Below the pieces are notes generated by a model, which did no database searches, was not told the origin of the DNA, and saw only the letters and a list, made by a program, of their open reading frames with translations. Position numbers and translations under genes: made by a program. Of a stretch of 64,000 bases of DNA, positions 18,446-27,253 are shown one piece after another; position 1 is the first letter of the stretch, and every line of letters starts with the position of its first letter. The DNA lies in the NCBI GenBank assembly GCA_965117015.1, contig OZ220747.1, forward strand, positions 2,170,001 to 2,234,000. The letters are read 5' to 3'. The stretch comes from Aldehydirespirator sp965117015 (GTDB taxonomy: Bacteria > Actinomycetota > Acidimicrobiia > Acidimicrobiales > Aldehydirespiratoraceae).

Positions 18446-18814
18446 GGCCGTCTCCTCGGTGTCTGCGGGTCCACGACCCTACCGGAGGTGCCGGTCGGGC
18501 ATCTTCACAACGGCTTCAAAGTGGGCAATTCGAAGCCGAAATGCACAATCTGCAACCATGACTTTCGGATTGTGCTACGGAGCGGGGGCATCAAGCGCCA
18601 TTGAGGCCAAGTCGCTTCGCGGTCAGGGGGAACCGCTCCACCTCGTCGATGCGCACGGCAACGAGTTCGACGTCCGAGCGGTCGCCATGCTCGGTCAGTC
18701 ATCGCAGCTGGAGTGCCGCCGCGAGCCTGGCGCCTAACCCCTGACTGGGTTCCCCGGCCTTGTCGCAGCGCCCTGCTACGTTGCGAACCACGGGCAGTGC
18801 GACAGGGAGTTTCG
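18446..18814. other. Intergenic region between enoyl-CoA hydratase and mod
   Basis: About 370 bases separating divergent genes. It holds a doubtful 59-codon open frame (18558-18737) and a TACGTT sequence near 18776 that could be the -10 of the mod promoter. The ribosome site AGGGAG lies just before the mod ATG. It is the left junction of the type III restriction island. Confidence 0.5.
18558..18737 (+). CDS. Small open reading frame, doubtful
   Basis: 59 codons opening MTFGLCYGAGASSAIEAKSL with an ATG but no evident ribosome site. I recognise no family. It could be a short island-associated gene, the remnant of a longer one, or chance. It sits just upstream of mod, same strand, in a region of mixed base composition. 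Confidence 0.25.
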   Translation: MTFGLCYGAGASSAIEAKSLRGQGEPLHLVDAHGNEFDVRAVAMLGQSSQLECRREPGA

Positions 18815-20449
18815 ATGCCGACACTCGATTTCAAGGGCAAGAGGCACATCTACGCGCATCATCTGACCGTCCCGTACCGCCCGCTCGTGCCCGAGCCCGA
18901 TAAGTCCGTCGGAGACTGCCCAGACGACGACAATCTCATCGTCCACGGCGACAACCTCCACGCTCTCAAGGCCCTGCTGCCCCGCTACGCCGGGCGGGTG
19001 AAGTGCATCTACATCGACCCTCCGTACAACACCGGCAACGAGGGCTGGGTCTACAACGACAACGCCAACGGCCCCATCCTCAAGCAGTGGCTCGCTGAAG
19101 CGGCACCCGTAGATGTCGAAGACTTGGAGCGCCACGATAAGTGGCTGTGCTTGATGTGGCCTCGCCTGCACTTGCTGAAGGAGTTGCTCTCAGAGGATGG
19201 TGTGATCTTCGTATCAATCGACGACAATGAGCAGCACCACCTACGCATGTTGATGGATGAGATCTTCGGCGAACAGAACTTCTTGGCCAACTTTGTGTGG
19301 CAGTCGAAAGACACACCCGGCAACAACAGTTCTGGTATCGCCGCCACACACAGTTACCTATTGTCTTATCGGCGTTCGACTTCGTTCACTCCGAATCTGC
19401 TCGAACGCAGCGAGGATCAACTCGCCAACTATTCGAATCCAGATGATGATCCACGCGGCAGATGGCTAGCTGCTCCGCTAACAAGGTCTGAACATCGAGA
19501 TCGTGATGTCTATGAGATTGAGAATGATGCGGGTCGAAGAGTGATGCCGCCGGCAGGCAGCTCATGGAGACGTCCGAGAGAAAAGATGGAGTGGCTACAG
19601 GCGGATAACCGTATCTGGTGGGGAGTCAACGGTGATGCGGACTTTCCGATGGAAAAGAAGTTCCTTTCTGAAGCGAAACAGGGTGTAGTGAATCGAACTT
19701 GGTGGCCGTATCAGTTCGCTGGAAGTACCCGTAATGCAGGAGCTGAACTTAAGGCAATATTCGACGGAAGGAAGGTATTCGACACACCAAAACCTGCCAA
19801 ACTGCTGCATCGGATCTTGGAGTTGAGCATATCATCTGATGCGATTGTGCTTGACAGTTTTGCTGGATCTGGTACGACTGCTCAGGCTGTATTGGCCTTG
19901 AACAAGCAAGATGGCGGAAACCGTAGGTTCATTCTCGTTGAGTGTGAGGCCTATGCAAGTTCTTTAACCGCTGAGCGTGTTCGGAGAGTCATCGCCGGTG
20001 TACCGGATGCTAAGGATGCTGATCTTCGCGAGGGCCTCGACGGGTCGTTCACATACTGCACGTTGGGTGATCCGGTCACGGCCTCGGGGATGCTCGACGG
20101 CGAGACGCTGCCGACATTCTCAGCGCTAGCTGCGTGGCTCATGCATACGGCTACTGGACAGTCTGTCGGGCCGTTCCAATTGCAGTCTCTTGACGAACAC
20201 GGACTGATGTACAGCGATTCGCGTCGCAACTATTACCTGCGCTACGAGCCGGACCTCGACTGGCTTCGTAGCAACGAGGCCGTCCTGACCGAAGGGCGAG
20301 CCGAGGACATCGCCAAGATCTGTAGCGAGCAACAGAAGGAAGCGGTGGTGTTCGCTGCCGGCAAGTACATAGAGCTGGACGAACTGAGTGAACTCAACAT
20401 CATGTTCGGCGAGCTGCCGTTCGAGATAAGGCGCTCGGAGCAGGTCTGA
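18815..20449 (+). CDS. mod: Type III restriction-modification DNA methyltransferase (Mod)
   Basis: 544 residues from the ATG giving MPTLDFKGKR, preceded by AGGGAG. Beta-class adenine methyltransferase: catalytic motif IV IDPPYNTGNEG at 67-77 precedes the S-adenosylmethionine-binding motif I DSFAGSGTTAQAV at about 347-359. The segment in between (about 160-330) is the target-recognition region. It is markedly A/T-richer than the two ends, as expected if recognition domains are swapped between alleles. It would methylate one strand of an asymmetric site and form the Mod-Res complex with the next gene, whose start overlaps its stop by one base. Confidence 0.93.
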   Translation: MPTLDFKGKRHIYAHHLTVPYRPLVPEPDKSVGDCPDDDNLIVHGDNLHALKALLPRYAGRVKCIYIDPPYNTGNEGWVYNDNANGPILKQWLAEAAPVDVEDLERHDKWLCLMWPRLHLLKELLSEDGVIFVSIDDNEQHHLRMLMDEIFGEQNFLANFVWQSKDTPGNNSSGIAATHSYLLSYRRSTSFTPNLLERSEDQLANYSNPDDDPRGRWLAAPLTRSEHRDRDVYEIENDAGRRVMPPAGSSWRRPREKMEWLQADNRIWWGVNGDADFPMEKKFLSEAKQGVVNRTWWPYQFAGSTRNAGAELKAIFDGRKVFDTPKPAKLLHRILELSISSDAIVLDSFAGSGTTAQAVLALNKQDGGNRRFILVECEAYASSLTAERVRRVIAGVPDAKDADLREGLDGSFTYCTLGDPVTASGMLDGETLPTFSALAAWLMHTATGQSVGPFQLQSLDEHGLMYSDSRRNYYLRYEPDLDWLRSNEAVLTEGRAEDIAKICSEQQKEAVVFAAGKYIELDELSELNIMFGELPFEIRRSEQV

Positions 20450-22974
20450 TGCGTCTTGAACTCAAGGAGTACCAGCACAGGACGCTTGAGGCGTTCGTCC
20501 GCTGGTTGACGGCGCTCGACGACGCTCGCGCCAAGTCCGACGACGGCATTGCCGCGCTGGAGCAGGCGGGCGTCGACGTCCCTGCGAGCATTCGTAACTT
20601 CCCGCGCGGTGCTTGGGACCAGATCATCGAAGACGGCGGGATCGAGTCCGGAGCCCGGGAGCACGTAGACCGCTACGACGACGCCGGACGGCCTATTCCC
20701 CACGTCTGCTTCAAGGTGCCGACGGGCGGCGGCAAGACGTTGCTGGGGGCGGCGGCTTTGGAGAGGCTCGGGATGCAGACCGGGCTGGTGTTGTGGATCG
20801 TGCCTTCGCGAGCCATCTACACCCAGACCAAGGCTGCCTTCAAGTCGCCCGAGCATCCGTACCGCCATCTTCTCGAACACGCCAGCGGCGGGCGCGTGAA
20901 GCTCATGGAGAAGGAGGACCGCATCGATCGCGGTGACCTTGAGAACTACCTCTGCCTCATGCTGCTGATGCTGCCGGCCACCAATCGGCAGAAGGGCAAG
21001 GAGTTCCTGAGGATGTTCAGGGACTCCGGCCGCTACATGACGTTGTTCCCGAAGGAGGACGACGGACCGGCCATCGATTCGCTTCTCGCGGGCAACCCCG
21101 ACCTAGAGTGCTACGAAGACGGGACCGTCAAGCAGAGCCTGTTCAACGTATTCAAGACGCAGCGTCCTGTAGTCGTACTCGACGAGGCTCACAAGGCCTA
21201 CGGCAGCAAGGGCGCCACCGAGTTCGTGAAAGCCGTTAACCGGCTCGACCCCAGGCTCGTGGTCGAGTTGACCGCGACCCCAAATCGCAATATCAGCAAT
21301 CTGCTGGTTGACATCTCGGGCGTGGACCTCAAGAAGGAGCAGATGATCAAGCTTCCCGTAGAGGTCACCACCAGCGGCGGTGAGTGGCGCGACACCCTTT
21401 CCCGAGCCTGCGACAGGCTGAACGACCTCCAAGCGGCTGCAAGCGTGCTCGAACGGAGTTCAGGCCGCTACATCCGCCCCATCGCCGTGGTGCGGGTCGA
21501 GCGGACCGGCAAGGCCCAGGTGGGCGGTGATCGCATCCACGCCGAGGACGCTCGCAACTACTTGGTGAACCACCTAGGGGAGGCGCCAGAGGCTGTACGC
21601 GTCAAGTCGTCCGAGAAGGACGAGATCGCAGGACATGACCTTCTGTCCCCCTACTCGCCAGTGCGGTGGATAATCACCAAGGCTGCGTTAATGGAAGGCT
21701 GGGATTGTCCCTTCGCCTACGTCCTCGTCATGCTCGACAACACAAGCAGCAAGAGGGCCATCACGCAGCTCATGGGCCGGGTGATGCGGCAGCCGCACGC
21801 TCGATGGACCGGAGTGCCCGACCTCGACAAGTGCTACGTCCACTGCTGGAAGACCAAGGTCGATGACGCTGTCATGCAGGTCAAGAGCGGGCTGGAGCAC
21901 GAGGGGCTCACCGGACTCGACCACGATGTCGTCGGCAACGATGCCGTTGATGTAGAGGTCACGACCATCCGACGGCGCGAGCAGTTCAGACGGCGCGACA
22001 TCTTCCTACCCAAGGTCCTTCACCGCCACGGCGACGGCTGGCGCGATCTCAGCTACCAGCGGCACATCCTCCCCCAGATTGACTGGGCCGGCATTGCCGC
22101 GCCCTCACCGGTGGGCGCCTCAAGCGCCAGTGCGGGCCTGTTCGAGGAGACGGTCGCCGTCGACCTGGGCAGCAGCGGCGTGTCGGAGGCGACCCGCGAG
22201 TTGATCGACTCGGATCCCGAGATCACGCTGTCGTGGGTGACGCGCCAGCTCACAGATCTGGTGCCGAACGCCTGGCAAGCGGCCCGGATCGCTGGTGACC
22301 TACTGGGGTCGCTGCGCGGCGTGGGACTGAGCGAGGCCGAGATCTACGCGCAGCGCCGCGACCAGATGATCCGGCTCCGAGAGGGCGTGGCGGACCAGAT
22401 CGAGCGCCAAGCCGAACAAGTCTTCACCGACAAGCTCAAGGGTGGCGACATCCGTTTCGACCTTGAGGCGAGCGAGCCCAACTACAGGATGCAAGAGGAG
22501 TTCACGCTGCCCGTCGCCGCCAGCGACCACTCTTTGGAGCGGGCCGGCAAACCAGTTCAGAAGAGCCTCTTCGAGCCAATGTTCGAGAAGCAGTTCGACA
22601 CCGGGCTGGAGAGGGACTTTGCCTTCTACGTGGACCAGCACGAGGCGATCCAGTGGTGGCACCGGGTCGCCGTCCGCCAGCAGCACGAGTACTACCTGCG
22701 GGGTTGGAACCAGGACCGCATCTGGCCTGACTTCGTGGCCATGTCTAGCAACGGGGACGGCAAGCCCCGGCTGCTCGTCGTCGACACCAAAGGCGGCCAC
22801 CTAGCGGGTAACGCCGACACCAAGTACAAGACGAAGGTGTTCGCCACACTCGAGGCGTCGCTGAACGGTGACGGCGGCTACGAGTGCGGCGAGGTCAGCC
22901 TCGACAACGGGCACACGAGGGGCCGCTTCAAGATCGTGTTCCGCGAGGAGAGCTTCGCCGAGGTCATGGCGTGA
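20449..22974 (+). CDS. res: Type III restriction enzyme, Res subunit
   Basis: 841 residues, an SF2 helicase-nuclease. Walker A is PTGGGKT at 91-97, the DEAH box VVLDEAHKAYG at about 241-251, motif III VELTATP near 275 and the C-terminal helicase motifs MEGWDCPFAYV and QLMGRVMRQPHA. A C-terminal nuclease site is suggested by WPDF (Asp761) and VVDTKGGH (Asp779, Lys781). The ATG overlaps the mod stop (TGATG), so the two are translationally coupled. It is followed directly by an unrelated SDR gene that overlaps its stop codon. Confidence 0.93.
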   Translation: MRLELKEYQHRTLEAFVRWLTALDDARAKSDDGIAALEQAGVDVPASIRNFPRGAWDQIIEDGGIESGAREHVDRYDDAGRPIPHVCFKVPTGGGKTLLGAAALERLGMQTGLVLWIVPSRAIYTQTKAAFKSPEHPYRHLLEHASGGRVKLMEKEDRIDRGDLENYLCLMLLMLPATNRQKGKEFLRMFRDSGRYMTLFPKEDDGPAIDSLLAGNPDLECYEDGTVKQSLFNVFKTQRPVVVLDEAHKAYGSKGATEFVKAVNRLDPRLVVELTATPNRNISNLLVDISGVDLKKEQMIKLPVEVTTSGGEWRDTLSRACDRLNDLQAAASVLERSSGRYIRPIAVVRVERTGKAQVGGDRIHAEDARNYLVNHLGEAPEAVRVKSSEKDEIAGHDLLSPYSPVRWIITKAALMEGWDCPFAYVLVMLDNTSSKRAITQLMGRVMRQPHARWTGVPDLDKCYVHCWKTKVDDAVMQVKSGLEHEGLTGLDHDVVGNDAVDVEVTTIRRREQFRRRDIFLPKVLHRHGDGWRDLSYQRHILPQIDWAGIAAPSPVGASSASAGLFEETVAVDLGSSGVSEATRELIDSDPEITLSWVTRQLTDLVPNAWQAARIAGDLLGSLRGVGLSEAEIYAQRRDQMIRLREGVADQIERQAEQVFTDKLKGGDIRFDLEASEPNYRMQEEFTLPVAASDHSLERAGKPVQKSLFEPMFEKQFDTGLERDFAFYVDQHEAIQWWHRVAVRQQHEYYLRGWNQDRIWPDFVAMSSNGDGKPRLLVVDTKGGHLAGNADTKYKTKVFATLEASLNGDGGYECGEVSLDNGHTRGRFKIVFREESFAEVMA

Positions 22975-23792
22975 CCGATAGCGAGGTGCCGAGCCTCGGC
23001 CCCGACAGCATCCTGCTCACCGACCGGGTGGCGGTGGTGACCGGCGCGGCCCGCGGCATCGGCGCGGTCACCGCGGTGGCCATGGCCCGTTTCGGCGCCG
23101 ATGTGGCGATATTCGACAAGGATCCCACCCTGCTGCCCGACGTGGTCCAGCAGGTGGAGGCGGTGGGCCGCCGCTGCCTGTCGGGCGTGCTCGACGCCCG
23201 CGACGACGAAGCGGTGGCCACCTTCATGCAGCGCACCCATGACGATCTCGGTCCTATCGACGCCCTCGTCAACAATGCGGGCGGGACCTTCCGGGCCCGC
23301 TTCGACGACACCTCTCCCAAGGGCGAGCACACCCTCATCCGCGAGAACTTCTCCACCGTCACCAACTGCGTGCGGCATGGGATCCCGCTGATGTCCGACG
23401 GCGGCGCCATCATCAACGTCACCTCGGTCGAGGCCCACCACGCCGCCCCGATGTTCGGGGTGTACGCGGCCATGAAGGCGGCGGTGGAGCAGTTCACCAA
23501 GACCCTGGCCCTTGAGTACGGGCATCGGGGCATCCGGGTGAACTGCGTGGCGCCCGACATGATGCCCACGCCCGGAGACGAGGTGCTGGCCGAGCAGTCC
23601 AGCTCCCTCATGGACGGCCTGCATCCCACGCCGCTGCGCCGCAAGGGCCACGCCGATGAGTGCGCGTCGGTGATCGTGTTCCTCGCCTCGGACATGGCCA
23701 GCTTCGTCACCGGCGAGTCCATCCTCGTGGACGGGGGCACGGTGGCCGCGGGCAGCTGGAAGACCCGCTTCGACGGCTCCTTCGGCCTCTAG
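22971..23792 (+). CDS. Short-chain dehydrogenase/reductase
   Basis: 273 residues from the GTG that overlaps the res stop codon (GTGA). Cofactor motif TGAARGIGAVTA near 19-30, NNAGG near 95, active-site segment NVTSVEAHHAAPMFGVYAAMK containing the Ser and Tyr-x3-Lys, then VDGGTVAAG. A normal, probably active SDR. Its overlap with a restriction gene is odd for metabolism and may simply mark where the defence island joined the chromosome. Convergent with the cupin gene across a hairpin at 23810-23850. Confidence 0.85.
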   Translation: MTDSEVPSLGPDSILLTDRVAVVTGAARGIGAVTAVAMARFGADVAIFDKDPTLLPDVVQQVEAVGRRCLSGVLDARDDEAVATFMQRTHDDLGPIDALVNNAGGTFRARFDDTSPKGEHTLIRENFSTVTNCVRHGIPLMSDGGAIINVTSVEAHHAAPMFGVYAAMKAAVEQFTKTLALEYGHRGIRVNCVAPDMMPTPGDEVLAEQSSSLMDGLHPTPLRRKGHADECASVIVFLASDMASFVTGESILVDGGTVAAGSWKTRFDGSFGL

Positions 23793-23809
23793 CGCCCTAG
23801 CTCACGCAA

Positions 23810-23850
23810 TTGGCGACGAAACTGGCGCTGGATGCCAACTTGGTCGCCAA
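23810..23850. terminator. Hairpin between convergent genes
   Basis: TTGGCGAC (23810-23817) and GTCGCCAA (23843-23850) form a perfect 8-base inverted repeat, with an additional TGGC/GCCA pairing in the 25-base spacer. It lies exactly between the convergent SDR and cupin genes and could end transcription in both directions. There is no long T-tract. Confidence 0.55.
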
Positions 23851-23868
23851 TATGGCTGGTGGTCGCAG

Positions 23869-24336
23869 TCAGGTGACGACGTTGGGTCGGGGCAGGCCCT
23901 GGGCCTCGCACATGGCGTAGTAGGCGGCCAGCACGCCCGGCCCGTCGGTGATCGACTCCACGTTGCCGTCGGCGTCGAGGTTGAGGTTCACGCCGTGTAT
24001 CTGGAACCACACGTCGGTCGGCTCGGTGTTGTCGTCGGGCGTGGTGAGGGTATGGACGCTGCCGGCCGGCTCGAACAGGAACGACCCGGCCCGGTTGACC
24101 TCCGGGTACTCGGCGTACTTCCAGGCGCCGCTGAGGGTGTGGGCGTACACCGGGCCGGTGTGGCGGTGGGTCTGGATCACCACGCCCGGCGCGAACCGGT
24201 TGCGCACGATCCACAGGCCCTCGTCGTCGCGCACCATCAGCACCTTGAGCTCGATGCCGCCCCCGGCGTCGGCCCACGGGAGTTCCTCCTCGCCCCGGTG
24301 GATGGTGGTGGGTGCGTCCATGGCGGTGACAGACAT
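23869..24336 (-). CDS. Cupin-domain protein, dioxygenase-like
   Basis: 155 residues with a strong ribosome site (AGGAGGG, six bases before the ATG). Single cupin domain: metal-binding His residues in VIQTHRHTGPVYAHTLSG at about 53-70, and a later His in EPAGSVHTLTTPDDN. The pattern resembles 2,4'-dihydroxyacetophenone dioxygenase and related small cupins, which cleave or hydroxylate with Fe(II). That resemblance does not fix the substrate. It lies 20 bases downstream of the PAC2-family gene, same strand. Confidence 0.75.
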   Translation of the reverse strand: MSVTAMDAPTTIHRGEEELPWADAGGGIELKVLMVRDDEGLWIVRNRFAPGVVIQTHRHTGPVYAHTLSGAWKYAEYPEVNRAGSFLFEPAGSVHTLTTPDDNTEPTDVWFQIHGVNLNLDADGNVESITDGPGVLAAYYAMCEAQGLPRPNVVT

Positions 24337-24356
24337 GTCGTTCCCTCCTGGCTATG

Positions 24357-25214
24357 TCAGTCGGATGTGTCCTGCTGGCGCAGGAAGCGCTCGAACTCGG
24401 CGCCGAGGTCGTCGGGACTGGGGACGCTGCGCTTGGCCCGGGCGTCGGCTCGGGCCTCGAGGCGCTTGACGTAGGCCACCACGTCGTCGTCGGAGTTCAT
24501 GGCGTCGTTGACCCGCTGCTCCCACTCCTCCGCGGCCTCGTCGAGCTCGGACCAGCCGGTGGGCAGCCCGGTCACCCGCTCGAAGCGCTCCAGCAGGGCG
24601 CGGGCCCCCTTGGGGTTCGGCGCGCCCGAGACGTAGTGGGGCACCGCCACCCGCAGCGACACGGCTGGAATCCCGAACCTCTCGAAACGCTCGTGGAGCA
24701 CGCCCACAATCCCGGTCGGCCCCTCGTAGGAAGGCCGGTCCAAACCCCAGGTCTCGGCCAGGCCCGAGTCGGTGGTGGAGCCGGTCACCCCGAAGGGGCG
24801 GGTGTGGGGTATGTCCGCGATGTGCGCGCCGACCGTCACCAGCGCGGCGGCCCCGCTTCGCGTCGCCAGATCGACGACCACCTCGGCGTACGAACGCCAC
24901 CTCAGCTGCGGCTCCGCGCCCACCACCAGCACCAGGTCGTGCCGGGCATCCGGCGGGCGCAGCACGTGCACGTCGTTGGAGGGCCACACGATGTCCCGCC
25001 GCTCGTCGCGCAGGCGGACGGTGGGCCTCTGCTCGGCGAAGTTGAAGAACTCCTCGGGGTCGATGTGCGCCACCCTGATCGAGTCGCTGCGCTCGCTCAG
25101 CCACTCGAGGGCGCCCGTCGCCGCTCCGCCAACGTCGAACCAGCCCTGGTAGGCCGTCACCAGGATCGGCGACCGGAGATCGGGCAGCGTCGCCTCCCAG
25201 ACCAGATAGCTCAC
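24357..25214 (-). CDS. PAC2 family (proteasome assembly chaperone 2-like) protein
   Basis: 285 residues from a GTG start giving (V)SYLVWEATLPDLRSPILVTA; longer in-frame starts add non-family sequence. Typical PAC2 stretches are GWFDVGGAATGALEWL, HIDPEEFFNFAEQRPTVR and the GEP-like VVGAEPQLRWRSYAEVV. In actinobacteria these proteins are widespread, form oligomers and have no firmly assigned activity; a link with the bacterial proteasome is suggested by homology only. The start faces the leuA promoter, 77 bases away. Confidence 0.82.
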   Translation of the reverse strand: MSYLVWEATLPDLRSPILVTAYQGWFDVGGAATGALEWLSERSDSIRVAHIDPEEFFNFAEQRPTVRLRDERRDIVWPSNDVHVLRPPDARHDLVLVVGAEPQLRWRSYAEVVVDLATRSGAAALVTVGAHIADIPHTRPFGVTGSTTDSGLAETWGLDRPSYEGPTGIVGVLHERFERFGIPAVSLRVAVPHYVSGAPNPKGARALLERFERVTGLPTGWSELDEAAEEWEQRVNDAMNSDDDVVAYVKRLEARADARAKRSVPSPDDLGAEFERFLRQQDTSD

Positions 25215-25290
25215 TCCCCAAGCATGGCGCGGATTGCACCCGGAACGCACGCCTAGGACCGGGATACCCGCCGTGGCCGTCGCCGGCGTG

Positions 25291-25319
25291 TTGGACGCGA
25301 GCGCCGAGCGGGCTAGTGT
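25291..25319 (+). promoter_or_regulatory. leuA operon promoter
   Basis: TTGGAC (25291-25296) and TAGTGT (25314-25319) are separated by 17 bases, a good housekeeping-sigma promoter. The expected transcription start is at or just before the GTG of the leader peptide at 25328, so that peptide would be translated from a leaderless RNA. Confidence 0.7.
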
Positions 25320-25327
25320 TGGTGGCC

Positions 25328-25363
25328 GTGACCACCTTCGCCGACCTCCTGCTTCTCGTGTAG
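25328..25363 (+). CDS. leuA leader peptide
   Basis: An 11-residue open frame, GTG start, encoding MTTFADLLLLV and ending at TAG. Four consecutive leucine codons (CTC CTG CTT CTC), then Val and stop, lie immediately before a 10-base-pair hairpin, 104 bases upstream of leuA. Ribosome stalling at the leucine codons when charged tRNA-Leu is scarce would alter folding of the hairpins behind it. Leader-peptide control of leucine genes is known in proteobacteria and has been proposed for actinobacteria. The promoter places this GTG at or near the RNA 5' end. Confidence 0.78.
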   Translation: MTTFADLLLLV

Positions 25364-25427
25364 GCGAGCGCCACATATCGGTGCTCGCCGATCCCCTCGT
25401 GCCTCTGGCCGGGGGGATTTGTGCTTG
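25363..25427 (+). promoter_or_regulatory. Leucine attenuator: two hairpins between leader peptide and leuA
   Basis: Hairpin 1: GGCGAGCGCC (25363-25372) pairs with GGTGCTCGCC (25380-25389) across a 7-base loop, starting inside the leader stop codon. Hairpin 2: ATCCCC (25391-25396) pairs with GGGGAT (25413-25418), followed by a T/G-rich stretch (TTTGTGCTTGTTG). A ribosome halted on the Leu codons would cover the 5' arm of hairpin 1. Whether hairpin 2 ends transcription or hides the leuA ribosome site is not decidable by eye. Confidence 0.62.
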
Positions 25428-25467
25428 TTGGGACCCGAACCCGAACACCCCCGCAAAGGACAAGACG

Positions 25468-27201
25468 ATGACCACGCCAAAGACCATGCCGTTCACGAAG
25501 TACCGGCCCTACCCGGGGGTCGAGCTGGCCGACCGCACCTGGCCGGACCGGCGGATCACCAAGGCGCCCCTGTGGTGCTCGGTCGACCTGCGGGACGGCA
25601 ACCAGGCCCTCGTCGACCCCATGGACATCGGTCGCAAGCAGCGCATGTACGACCATCTCGTCGACATGGGCTTCAGGGAGATCGAGGTGGGCTTCCCGGC
25701 CGCCTCCCAGCCCGACTTCGATTTCTGCCGCAAGCTCATCGAAGAGGACCGGATCCCCGACGACGTCACCATCCAGGTGCTCACCCAGGCCCGCGACGAA
25801 CTCATCGAGCGCACCTTCGACGCCGTGGCCGGGGCGCCCCGGGCCATCGTGCACCTCTACAACTCCACCTCCGTCACCCAGCGGCGGGTGGTGTTCCGCA
25901 CCGGCCGGGCCGGCATCGTGGAGATCGCGGTGAACGGCGCCGAGCAGTGCATGCGCGGCCTCGACAGAGCCCGGAAGACCGGCGACGCCGACGGCATCCG
26001 CTTCGAGTACTCGCCGGAGAGCTACACCGGCACCGAGCCCGACTTCACGGTGGAGGTGTGCGAGGCGGTCATGGACGTGATCGGGCCCACCCCCGACTGG
26101 CCCCTGATCCTCAACCTTCCCGCCACCGTGGAGATGTCGTCGGCCAACATCTACGGCGACATGATCGAGCGCTTCCACCGCGACATCCGCGACCGCGACT
26201 CGATCGTGCTGTCGCTGCACCCCCACAACGACCGGGGCACCGCGGTGGCCGCGGCCGAGTTCGGGATCATGGCCGGCGCCGACCGGGTGGAGGGCACCCT
26301 GTTCGGCAACGGCGAGCGCACCGGCAACGTGGACGTGGTGACCATCGCCCTCAACCTGTTCACCCAGGGCGTCGACCCCGGGCTCGACATCAGCGACATC
26401 GAGGAGGCTCGCCGGGTGTTCGAGTACGCCAACCGCATGACCGTGCCCGAGCGCCACCCCTACGTCGGCGATCTCGTGTACACGGCCTTCTCCGGCAGCC
26501 ATCAGGACGCCATCAAGAAGGGCATGGCCGCCATCTACGACGTAGCCCCGGGCGAGTCCCTGGTAGGGGAGTACGACGTGTGGGACGTGCCCTACCTGCC
26601 GGTCGACCCCCGGCACCTCGGCCGCAGCTACGAGGCGGTCGTGCGGGTCAACAGCCAGTCGGGCAAGGGCGGAGTGGCCTACGTGCTGTTGCACGAGTAC
26701 GGCCTGGACCTTCCCCGCGGCCTGCAGGTGGACTTCTCCAAGCAGGTCCAGACCGTCACCGAGGACACCGGCACCGAGATCACCTCCTACGAGATCCACC
26801 GCCGGTTCATGTCCTCCTATGTGGAGCCGGAGCGGCCATGGGTCGAGCTGATCGGCCATCGGGCCACCACCGACACCATCGGAGAATCCCGTACCGATCT
26901 CGAGGCCCGGCTGCGCGTCGCCGGCGAGGAGCGCACGATCGCCGGGACCGGCAACGGGCCCATCGACGCGTTCGTGACCGCCCTCCAGGCCAACGGCCTC
27001 TTCGCCGGCAAGATCCACGACTACTACGAGCACGCCATCGGCACCGGCAGCGACGCCACCGCGGCCGCCTACGTGGAAGTCGACACTGGTGACCGTTACT
27101 CCACCTGGGGGGTGGGCCTGCACGAGTCGATCGTGTCGGCCTCGCTGCGGGCTGTCGTGAGCACCATCAACCGCATGCACGCCACCGGACTCCTCGGCTG
27201 A
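25468..27201 (+). CDS. leuA: 2-isopropylmalate synthase
   Basis: 577 residues; the ATG has AAAGGA seven bases upstream. It catalyses the first committed step of leucine synthesis: acetyl-CoA plus 2-ketoisovalerate to 2-isopropylmalate. The catalytic and metal-binding segment DLRDGNQALVDPMD is at about residue 38, the substrate region near GFREIEVGFPAASQPDFDF, and the metal-binding His pair in LSLHPHNDRGTAVAAAEFG. The C-terminal 130 residues match the leucine-binding regulatory domain. Length fits the actinobacterial long form. Control is expected both by leucine feedback and by the leader peptide upstream. Confidence 0.95.
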   Translation: MTTPKTMPFTKYRPYPGVELADRTWPDRRITKAPLWCSVDLRDGNQALVDPMDIGRKQRMYDHLVDMGFREIEVGFPAASQPDFDFCRKLIEEDRIPDDVTIQVLTQARDELIERTFDAVAGAPRAIVHLYNSTSVTQRRVVFRTGRAGIVEIAVNGAEQCMRGLDRARKTGDADGIRFEYSPESYTGTEPDFTVEVCEAVMDVIGPTPDWPLILNLPATVEMSSANIYGDMIERFHRDIRDRDSIVLSLHPHNDRGTAVAAAEFGIMAGADRVEGTLFGNGERTGNVDVVTIALNLFTQGVDPGLDISDIEEARRVFEYANRMTVPERHPYVGDLVYTAFSGSHQDAIKKGMAAIYDVAPGESLVGEYDVWDVPYLPVDPRHLGRSYEAVVRVNSQSGKGGVAYVLLHEYGLDLPRGLQVDFSKQVQTVTEDTGTEITSYEIHRRFMSSYVEPERPWVELIGHRATTDTIGESRTDLEARLRVAGEERTIAGTGNGPIDAFVTALQANGLFAGKIHDYYEHAIGTGSDATAAAYVEVDTGDRYSTWGVGLHESIVSASLRAVVSTINRMHATGLLG

Positions 27202-27253
27202 TCGCCGCGGGTCTAGCGAGCGCGGTGCCGGCCCCGGCGGGCAGACTGGGGCC

